From JANXQG01 sp964615095 (GTDB lineage Bacteria > Planctomycetota > Planctomycetia > Pirellulales > Thermoguttaceae): DNA of 64,000 nt. The DNA is taken from contig CAZTPX010000008.1 of the NCBI GenBank assembly GCA_964615095.1, positions 65,127 to 129,126 on the forward strand, read 5' to 3'. Below, one piece after another: positions 17,530 through 24,152 of the stretch. The first letter of the stretch is position 1. Each line of letters starts with the position of its first letter. The position numbers and the translations under genes are program-made. Under the pieces are notes generated by a model, which searched no databases, was not told the DNA's origin, and saw nothing but the letters and a program-made list of their open reading frames with translations.

Positions 17530-18089
17530 GGAGTGGGTTCCCTACAGCGAAGCTCGGGTGGTCGCAATTATCGCGCGCGGCCCCCGGGAAAGGCTCTAGG
17601 CAATGCCGAGCAATAGCAGCGGGCGGCAGTTTTGGATTTTTCCGCCTTTGGATTTCCGATTTGTTTCGTATTTCGTGCTTCGAATTTCGGATTTCCGCGC
17701 CAGACTGGGTCGTCACATCGCCTCGATCTTGACGCCATGCCGGGTACCATGCGGGCACCATGTACCCATGATCGTGGTCCTGGCTGGCGGCCGTTGGACT
17801 TGGAAATCGCTCTGACGGCTGCTCCTCGCTCCTCTCGCCCAATTTACTTGTCCACCAGTCCAACCCGAATCCGGCAAGGAAGTATCCCGGCGAAGCTCCG
17901 TGGGGTAGTTAGCGGCTAAGGTCAGGTCCCGATGTCGACGCCGGCTTTGGGATGTCAGCCCGGCCCCGATGGCCGCTGAAACTTAACTCTTAAGGTGTGA
18001 CCCTGACGCCTGCACCCCCCAGTATAGCTATTGGCAATTTTTGCCAGTCAGTGTAAGCTTGGGAGAGAGGCAAAATAAAGGAATTCGCG
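17519..18089. repeat. Repeat-derived spacer upstream of toxin-antitoxin genes
   Basis: No gene. 17519-17545 is a copy of the palindromic family found as a full inverted repeat at 58421-58485. 17632-17700 is a copy of the TTTCG/ATTTCGG family (phrases such as ttcggatttccg and tttcgtatttcgtgcttcg), which recurs near 32800-33130, 38880-38950 and 61720-61880. A TTGGCAATTTTTGCCAG palindrome lies near 18029-18048, just upstream of the antitoxin gene, and could be its autoregulatory operator. Confidence 0.6.
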
Positions 18090-18392
18090 ATGCCCACTCG
18101 GAATGTGAACCTGACCGATTATTACGACCAATACGTGGACACCCTGGTCACGTCTGGGCGGTTCTCCAACGCCAGCGAGGTCATGCGGGCAGGCCTCCGT
18201 TTGCTGGAACAGCAGGCGCGGGAGGACGAGGAGAAATTGACGGCTCTCCGCGCCCTGGCGTCCGAGGCATTCAACGAACTGGATCGAGGACAAGGGACTC
18301 CGATCGATGACCGCCAACAGCTTGCCGAGTTGATTGGGCAGATCGGTCGGCGTGCGGCGGATAAGGTTGCGCGTGGCACGATCGGCGCCTGA
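18090..18392 (+). CDS. parD: ParD-family antitoxin
   Basis: 100-aa protein with the ParD/CopG ribbon-helix-helix start NVNLTDYYDQYVDTLVTSGRFSNASEVMRAGLRLLE, followed by a charged C-terminal helix that would wrap the toxin. AAGGA lies about 8 bases before the ATG. The ParE-like gene begins 4 bp after its stop, giving the usual antitoxin-toxin order. Expected to repress its own promoter, perhaps through the palindrome near 18029-18048. Confidence 0.92.
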   Translation: MPTRNVNLTDYYDQYVDTLVTSGRFSNASEVMRAGLRLLEQQAREDEEKLTALRALASEAFNELDRGQGTPIDDRQQLAELIGQIGRRAADKVARGTIGA

Positions 18393-18396
18393 CACT

Positions 18397-18795
18397 ATGC
18401 CTCGCTCACTCATCTCTCCCGTTGCCCAGGACGATATCGAGTCGATTCTCGCTTGGACTCACGAGCGGTTCGGCCCGGAAGCGCGGTTGCGCTACGAGGC
18501 GCTGCTGGTTCAAGCCATTCTCGATGTAGTCGATAATCCCGATCGCGTCGGCAGCCATACCCGCACTGAGATCGCTCCCGCTGCCAGGACCTATCATCTT
18601 TGGCACAGCCGAAACCGAGTGGAGCCGGCCAGCGATCGAGTCCGTCAACCGCGGCACTTCCTGCTCTATCGAACGTGCGACGATGGACGGGTCGAAATTG
18701 GACGCGTGCTGCACGAGCGGATGGATCTTGCGCAACATCTGCCCGAAGGCTACGAGCCCAAGACTACCAGTGAACATCCACCGGAATCGCCGTAA
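18397..18795 (+). CDS. parE: ParE/RelE-superfamily toxin
   Basis: 132-aa protein beginning MPRSLISPVAQDDIESILAWTHERFG, the typical ParE N-terminus with the long helical hairpin, then PDRVGSHTRTEIAPAARTYHL and the C-terminal beta strands FLLYRTCDDGRVEIGRVLHERMDL, which end in the conserved R-x-x-H-x-x-M/D pattern. About 30 residues longer than a usual ParE because of an insertion and an extended tail. ParE toxins poison DNA gyrase in studied cases; the target here is not known. The longer frame from 18334 overlaps parD and is unlikely. Confidence 0.88.
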   Translation: MPRSLISPVAQDDIESILAWTHERFGPEARLRYEALLVQAILDVVDNPDRVGSHTRTEIAPAARTYHLWHSRNRVEPASDRVRQPRHFLLYRTCDDGRVEIGRVLHERMDLAQHLPEGYEPKTTSEHPPESP

Positions 18796-18814
18796 CGGCT
18801 CAGGTCGAAACCGA

Positions 18815-18878
18815 GGTCGAAACTGGGACGCAGCTAGTATTGACGGCGAAAGTAACTAGCTGCGCCCCAGTTTCGACC
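18815..18878. repeat. 24-bp inverted repeat downstream of parDE
   Basis: Left arm 18815-18838 and right arm 18855-18878 match at 23 of 24 positions around a 16-base loop. Further partial copies of the arm end (GTTTCGACC) follow at 18884-18893 and near 18966, and another precedes at 18803-18811. May act as a transcription terminator or be a small mobile palindrome. Confidence 0.75.
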
Positions 18879-19063
18879 CCCCCAGTTTCGACCCCGCTCT
18901 TCTTGGCATGACTCGAGTTTACCAAAACGCCGTCTTCTCTGTCACTACTAGAAACTGCGTGTCCGTTTCGACCCGTGAGGAGATTCCACGTCCGCTTTTG
19001 CCGGGCTGTAACCGGTGCAAACAAGCCGCCGGTGACTGGGACGAGTTTTATCAACGGCGATTA

Positions 19064-19417
19064 CTAGACTCCCGCAAGTGCCTTAACTCTTGCTAGGCAA
19101 TATCGGAGCAACGCTGCCACAGGCCCTACTTTCACGCTCGAATCCCAACGCTCCGCCTGACTTAGAAGTCGTGCATACCGCAATTCGTTGTCCGAGTCGC
19201 CACTTAATCGCCACAAGAACGAGCTGTGCATAAATAGCTCGCGCTGAGCATCTCGGTCTCCAATCGCCTCCAGGTAATCCCACATCACTTGGTGACACCA
19301 ATTGAATATCTTGCCCATTCGTTGGGTGTATGCCAGGCTGTAACTTCGAGCCAGGTCTTGGCGGTCAAGCTCACTTATGTCGGACAGCCGATCCGATTGC
19401 AACAGAGCCTCTTGCAA
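19064..19417 (-). CDS. Hypothetical protein, possibly a fragment
   Basis: 117-aa frame, mostly helical (DLARSYSLAYTQRMGKIFNWCHQVMWDYLEAIGDRDAQRELF). Its frame stays open upstream of the listed start into the 3' part of the ORF6N frame (read as AAVRATIRRIEALLQEALLQS), so it may be the shifted continuation of that gene or the tail of a lost gene. It sits where hsdS would be expected after hsdM but shows no target-recognition domain. A perfect 15-bp tandem duplication (gaggctctgttgcaa) at 19393-19422 encodes EALLQ twice in this frame. No function can be assigned. Confidence 0.4.
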   Translation of the reverse strand: MQEALLQSDRLSDISELDRQDLARSYSLAYTQRMGKIFNWCHQVMWDYLEAIGDRDAQRELFMHSSFLWRLSGDSDNELRYARLLSQAERWDSSVKVGPVAALLRYCLARVKALAGV

Positions 19418-19692
19418 CAGAGCCTCAATCCGCCGGATCGTTGCACGGACAGCCGCGCGAGGTGGTCACAATTTGTGACCACCTCCTGCTTCTCGGCCTC
19501 GGTCAAGGGAAATCGGAAGTCGCCGGGGAACCGTTCCGGATTTCGTTTTACGGCCTGGTTGAGCACCTTCGTGGTCGTCCCGTAAAGGTTGGCCAAATCG
19601 GCGTCGAGCATCACGCGTTGTCCGCGGATCAGAAGGATACACGGCTCGATTTGATCCACCAAGACAACTTCTGTTCCTTCCTGCTTGCTCAT
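19375..19692 (-). pseudogene. ORF6N-domain protein, C-terminally truncated
   Basis: 105-aa frame starting MSKQEGTEVVLVDQIEPCILLIRGQRVMLDADLANLYGTTTKVLNQAVKRNPERFPGDFRFPLT, a good match to the ORF6N (KilA-N-related) DNA-binding domain. After VVTNCDHLAR the normal continuation (RFSP..PYAFTEHG) is missing and the frame ends in a Cys-rich stretch, so a frameshift or recombination has occurred here. Its ATG overlaps the hsdM stop (ATGA), so it belongs to the hsdRM operon; ORF6N genes are often found in type I restriction loci. Confidence 0.7.
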
Positions 19693-21389
19693 CTTCCTGC
19701 CCCCGCCAGAACCTTCTTGATCTCGCCCATGATTTCGATGATCCGCTTCTCTTTGGCCAGGATGCTCTCGACCAATTGTTCGGGCGGCAAATGCTCCAGG
19801 GCCTCTTCGGCACTGGGGTTCTTGATGTCGAGATTTACCGACAACAGGTTCCCGTCAGCGTCCAGCTTGATGACGTCCGACGCCTTGACCTTCCAGGCCC
19901 GACCGTTCTCCTTCCGCTTGCCCCACCATTTCAGGCAGTCGGCAAACTCCTCGTACTGGATGGGCTTGGTCTTCGTGTAATTCTTGCGGTCGGCGGGCAA
20001 CGGCTGCTCGTAGTACCAGATGGTCTTGGTCGGCCCGGAGCAATCGAAGAAGAGCAGGTTCGTGGGGATCGACGTGTACGGGGCAAAGACGCCGTTGGGC
20101 AGGCGAACGATCGTGTGCAAGTTGAATTCCGTCAGAAGCTCGTGCTTGATGCGGGCGCAGACGCCGTCGCCGAAGAGCGTGCCGTTGGGAACGACTACCG
20201 CGGCGCGGCCGCCAGGAAGAAGGCCCTCACCCCCGGCCCCTCTCCCAGTGGGAGAGGGGAGAGAGTTGGCGGCCCCTCTCCCGGAAGGCGAAGGGAGCAA
20301 TGCGCCCTCACCCCCTGCCCCTCTCCCGAGTACGGGCGAGGGGAGTTGGTCGCCGGGGCGACGCAACTTGCGCATGATGAGTTGCAGGAAGAGCAAGGCC
20401 GTTTCCGAAGTCTGCTTGTCGGCCGGGAAATTCGTGCGGATGCCGGCCTCCTCCTCGCCGCCAAAGGGCGGATTGGTCAAGATCACGTCCACGCGGTCGC
20501 GCTTGCCGATCTCCGTCAATTTTCCGGAGAGGCTGTTGCCGTAGGCAATCTGCGGCGACTTCAGCCCGTGCAGCAACAGATTCATCTGCGCCAGCATGTA
20601 GGGCAGCGGCTTGGCCTCGCCGCCGAAGATGCTCTTCTCCTGCAAGAGCTTCATGTCCTGCACGGTCTTGCATTGCTTTTCCAGGTGGCCGTAGGATTCG
20701 GACAAGAACCCGCCCGTGCCGCAGGCAGGGTCTAACAATACCTCGCCAAGCCGTGGATCGGTGACCTCGACCATGAAGCGGACGACCGGCCGGGGCGTGT
20801 AGAACTCGCCGGAATCGCCGGCCGTGTCGCGCATCTCGCGGAGCATCGATTCGTAGAGATGGCCCAGGGTGTGGATCTCTTCGGCCGCGTTGAAGTGGAT
20901 GCCGTCGATCAGGTTCACCACGTCGCGGAGCAGGTAGCCGGAGATCATGCGGTTCTGGATGCCGCGGAAGACGTTGGCGATCACGTCACGGCGGCCGTCG
21001 CCGTTCTGTCCCAGCAAGGCCCGCAGGTAGGCGAACAGCCCGGCGCCCTTGCTGCCGTCCGGTCGCACGGCCTCGTCGTTATTGATGAACTTGATCAGCT
21101 CGTCGCCGGTGATGCCGTCCTTTTTGGCGGCCCAGTCGCGCCAGCGGTAGGGCGGTTCGATAGCCGTACGGTAGCGCTTGCCGCCGATCGCTGCCCGCGT
21201 TTCCTCCACCTGCTCCAGGTCGTCGAGGAATTTCAAGAACATGATCCAGGTCAGCATCGGCAGGCGGTCGAGGTCGCCGTTGAGGCCCTTGTCTTTGCGC
21301 ATGATGTCGCGGGCCGACTTGATGAGCGAGCCGAGTTGCTGGGCCGTGGTCTGGGGTTGGTCGGCCTTCTTGGCTTGTTTCTTGGGCAT
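19689..21389 (-). CDS. hsdM: Type I restriction-modification system methyltransferase subunit HsdM, with repeat insertion
   Basis: N6-adenine methyltransferase subunit of 566 aa. N-terminal HsdM helical domain (about residues 15-150); SAM-binding motif I DPACGTGGF at 220-228; catalytic NPPFG at 306-310; downstream VVVPNGTLFG and R.LPNGVFAPYT..IPTNLLFF blocks are intact. Start set at 21389 (MPKKQAKK), since the upstream residues to 21494 lack family similarity. About 46 residues at 347-392 (DNA 20214-20351) are an in-frame insertion of a Pro/Gly-rich dispersed repeat that splits the usual LRPGGRAAVVVPNG motif. The insertion falls in a surface loop in models I can imagine, so activity may survive. 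Needs HsdS for target recognition; none is nearby. Confidence 0.93.
   Translation of the reverse strand: MPKKQAKKADQPQTTAQQLGSLIKSARDIMRKDKGLNGDLDRLPMLTWIMFLKFLDDLEQVEETRAAIGGKRYRTAIEPPYRWRDWAAKKDGITGDELIKFINNDEAVRPDGSKGAGLFAYLRALLGQNGDGRRDVIANVFRGIQNRMISGYLLRDVVNLIDGIHFNAAEEIHTLGHLYESMLREMRDTAGDSGEFYTPRPVVRFMVEVTDPRLGEVLLDPACGTGGFLSESYGHLEKQCKTVQDMKLLQEKSIFGGEAKPLPYMLAQMNLLLHGLKSPQIAYGNSLSGKLTEIGKRDRVDVILTNPPFGGEEEAGIRTNFPADKQTSETALLFLQLIMRKLRRPGDQLPSPVLGRGAGGEGALLPSPSGRGAANSLPSPTGRGAGGEGLLPGGRAAVVVPNGTLFGDGVCARIKHELLTEFNLHTIVRLPNGVFAPYTSIPTNLLFFDCSGPTKTIWYYEQPLPADRKNYTKTKPIQYEEFADCLKWWGKRKENGRAWKVKASDVIKLDADGNLLSVNLDIKNPSAEEALEHLPPEQLVESILAKEKRIIEIMGEIKKVLAGAGR
20214..20351. repeat. Dispersed GC-rich repeat inserted in hsdM (PSPxGRGxGGEG type)
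   Basis: About 138 bp, a multiple of three, containing three tandem-like blocks that read LPSP..GRGAGGEG on the coding strand and LTPGPSPSGRGE on the other, a repeat known across many bacterial genomes. A perfect 10-bp hairpin CCCCTCTCCC-AGT-GGGAGAGGGG lies at 20237-20259 and a second similar hairpin near 20318-20345. Confidence 0.85.
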
Positions 21390-21536
21390 AGTGTGGTCTA
21401 AAGGATTCAGTCTAATCGCAAACTGGAAACGCTCCACCGACGCGGGGTCGGTGGGGACGGGATGTGGTTGCGCACGCTGGTAGTGGTCAAACATCGTTCC
21501 GCCGCCACAGGGGCGGCGGGGGCATTAATAGGTAAA

Positions 21537-23921
21537 TCACGCCGCAGCATACAACAATGTCTGCAATTCGGCAATCGCCGCGCGCAGCTTATCGACGCCG
21601 CCGAACTTGTCCGCGATCTCCAGCACGTTGCCATGCTCGGACAACGGAGGGACTTCCAAAATCTCGGGAATCACGAACTGTGCCGTCCCGTGCTGCGTGT
21701 ACTTCTCCAAAAGCTCTTCCAAGATACTCCTGGCTTCGGGCGCGTACTTGTCGAAAAAGTCCTTGCGGTCCTTCTTCAAGCGGTCGGCCCGTTCGCGGCG
21801 GGTGCGGAGGGGCGCGTTGAAGGCAACATGGCAGAGCAGATCGAAGGGGTCGGCCTCGGGCTGGTTGGCCGCCTCGGCCAGTTCGTCGAACTCGATACCC
21901 CGCTCCGCCAAGGACTCGATGATCTCGTTGCGGCAAGCCGGATCGGCCCATTGCTTCCGCAACTCGGCTGCATTGGGGAAGAGCGTACGCACCTTCGAGG
22001 CGGTGTAATCCGTGTATTTGACCACCTGAAGCTGCCGGCCGTTGGGGTCCAACTCGTAAACCAGGTGGGCGGCAATCTCCACCTGCCCACCATCGACATA
22101 GAATTTTTCTCGCTTCTGGCCGCCTTCATCCTCGGGCAAAGCCGGATCGCCGAAAATATCCGGATCATCCTCCGCGCCTTCTTCGGGCTCATCCTGCTCA
22201 AGTTCGGTTTCGTCGCCCGCGGGGTTGCCGTCGTCGTCAATGGCCTGTTCGGTGATTTGGGCCGGATCGCCGTCGAAGGCGGGATCAGCAAAGAGGCGCG
22301 TGGATTGGGTGAAGTCGAGGATGTTGAAAAAGTACTTGCCGTAATCGTCGCGGAGCCGGGTGCCGCGGCCGATGATCTGCTTGAACTCGACCATCGAGTT
22401 GACGACGCGGGCCAGGACGATGTTCTTGCAGGTGGGGGCATCGACGCCCGTGGTCAGCAATTGCGAGGTCGTGAGGATCACCGGCGACTTGGCGTCGGTC
22501 TCCACGTCCTGAAACTTGCTCAGGTGCCCCAGGCCCACGTCGCCCTCGTCGGAAGTGACCCGGCAGACGTAGTTGGGGTTCTGTTGCACCAGGTCAGCGT
22601 TGAGGTTGTTCAGTTCCCGCCGCATGGAATCGGCGTGTTCCTGGTCCACGCAAAAGACGATGGTCTTGTCCAAGCGGTTGGTCTTTTTCAGGAAGTCGGT
22701 AATGCTCCGGGCGATGGCCTTGGTGCGGGCCAGCAGGGCCACGGCCCGCTCGAAATCCTTGGTCTGGTATTCTTCATCCGGGATTTCCTTGCCGTAGCGG
22801 TCCAGTTCGCCCTTGGAGGGACGCCAGCCCGAGGCATCGTAGGTGGTAATGATCCGATGGACGCGATAGGGGGCCAGGAAGCCGTCGTCGATCCCCTGCC
22901 GCAGGCTGTAGGTATAGACCGGGTTGCCGAAGTAGGCGTAGGTATTGGTGTTCGTGTCGCACTTGGGGGTCGCCGTCAAGCCAAGCTGATAGGCGGGCTG
23001 GAAGTACTCGAGGATCTCCCGCCAAGTGCTTTCGTCGCGGGCGCTGCCGCGATGGCACTCGTCGATGATGATCAGGTCGAAGAAGTCGGGCGGGTACTGG
23101 CGGTAAAGGCCGGGCCGGTTGTCGTCCTCGGCAATCGCCTGATAGATGGCAAAGTAGATTTCCCGGCCCTTGCTGATCTTGCGGCCGGTGATCTTCCAGC
23201 GGGCATCGCCAAAGGGGGCGAAGGTCTTGTCCTTGGGATCGTCGATGAGGATATTGCGGTCGGCCAGGTAAAGAATCTTGGGGCGGCGGTGTTCGCCCGT
23301 GCGGTTCCAGAGGGCGTTCCAAAGTTTCCAGCAGATCTGAAAGGCGGTCAGCGTCTTGCCGGTGCCGGTGGCCATCGTCAGCAGGATTCGCGGCGTGCCC
23401 ATGAGAATAGCTTCGATGACGCGATTGACGGCGATTTCCTGGTAATAGCGAAGCTGCCGGCCCGGCTGGTGGTGGCAGGGGGTCAGAAGCTGTTGGGCGG
23501 CCTTTTCATCGGGCAGCTTTCGCGACTGGCGGAGTCGTGCCCAGAGTTCGGCCGGAGAGGGGAAGGCGTCGATCTTGCGTTCGATGCCGCTGAGGAAGTC
23601 GAACTCGATGATCTCCTTGCCGTTGGTGGCGTAGGCGAACTTGAGGTCGAGGATTTCAGCGTACTGTTTGGCCTGCTGGAGTCCTTCGCCAGCCGTCCTG
23701 TAGCTGGCCTTGGCCTCGACCACGGCGATGGGGAAATCGCGGGTATAGCGGAGGCGGTAATCCGCCCGTTTTTGTTTTAGCCGCCGGATCCTCTTTGCCG
23801 TGGGCACGATCCGGCCGTCAGTGAAGGAATGCTGCTCTTGGATCTGGTCGTCGCTCCAGCCGGCGCCGTAGAGCTTCGGCAGTACATAGACGCGACAGGT
23901 ATCGGCTTCGGTCTCGGGCAT
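21537..23921 (-). CDS. hsdR: Type I restriction enzyme HsdR (EcoEI-like)
   Basis: Motor and nuclease subunit of 794 aa. N-terminal PD-(D/E)xK nuclease: D54 in KRADYRLRY and E69-A-K71 in VVEAKASY. SF2 translocase: Walker A ATGTGKT ending at residue 190, DECH at 287-290, LTATPK, then TTGVDAP and QIIGRGTRLRDDYGK (motif VI). An acidic stretch near residues 565-600 separates the motor from the EcoEI-type C-terminal helical domain. Appears intact. It is first in a minus-strand cluster hsdR, hsdM, ORF6N; 147 bp separate it from hsdM. Would cut unmethylated foreign DNA if an HsdS is supplied. Confidence 0.95.
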   Translation of the reverse strand: MPETEADTCRVYVLPKLYGAGWSDDQIQEQHSFTDGRIVPTAKRIRRLKQKRADYRLRYTRDFPIAVVEAKASYRTAGEGLQQAKQYAEILDLKFAYATNGKEIIEFDFLSGIERKIDAFPSPAELWARLRQSRKLPDEKAAQQLLTPCHHQPGRQLRYYQEIAVNRVIEAILMGTPRILLTMATGTGKTLTAFQICWKLWNALWNRTGEHRRPKILYLADRNILIDDPKDKTFAPFGDARWKITGRKISKGREIYFAIYQAIAEDDNRPGLYRQYPPDFFDLIIIDECHRGSARDESTWREILEYFQPAYQLGLTATPKCDTNTNTYAYFGNPVYTYSLRQGIDDGFLAPYRVHRIITTYDASGWRPSKGELDRYGKEIPDEEYQTKDFERAVALLARTKAIARSITDFLKKTNRLDKTIVFCVDQEHADSMRRELNNLNADLVQQNPNYVCRVTSDEGDVGLGHLSKFQDVETDAKSPVILTTSQLLTTGVDAPTCKNIVLARVVNSMVEFKQIIGRGTRLRDDYGKYFFNILDFTQSTRLFADPAFDGDPAQITEQAIDDDGNPAGDETELEQDEPEEGAEDDPDIFGDPALPEDEGGQKREKFYVDGGQVEIAAHLVYELDPNGRQLQVVKYTDYTASKVRTLFPNAAELRKQWADPACRNEIIESLAERGIEFDELAEAANQPEADPFDLLCHVAFNAPLRTRRERADRLKKDRKDFFDKYAPEARSILEELLEKYTQHGTAQFVIPEILEVPPLSEHGNVLEIADKFGGVDKLRAAIAELQTLLYAAA

Positions 23922-24152
23922 GCGTATTCTGGGCGCGCTGAAAGCTGTGTCGCGTGGGTCTCGTACCTCGACCGACTACAACTTGGCTCCTCAATCGGGA
24001 GGCCGCACCAAAACCCCGATTCTACCTCCGCCAGGGGCTGGTTGCAAGCACACGGACGGCTGGTCCGGGAGTGGATAAGGATCTGGGCTTTGAGCAGCAG
24101 GATCTGCGCCCCGCTGGCCTCGTTCTTGGTCGGCCACTGGGTTTTTCGTTTC

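Noticed and set aside
19064..19417. A short hsdS gene
   Set aside because: No target-recognition domain or conserved helical spacer is visible in the 117 residues.
21462..23780. A 772-residue frame on the plus strand opposite hsdR
   Set aside because: It mirrors the codon pattern of hsdR, is rich in Val/Gly/Leu with no domain, and hsdR has all motifs of a real gene.
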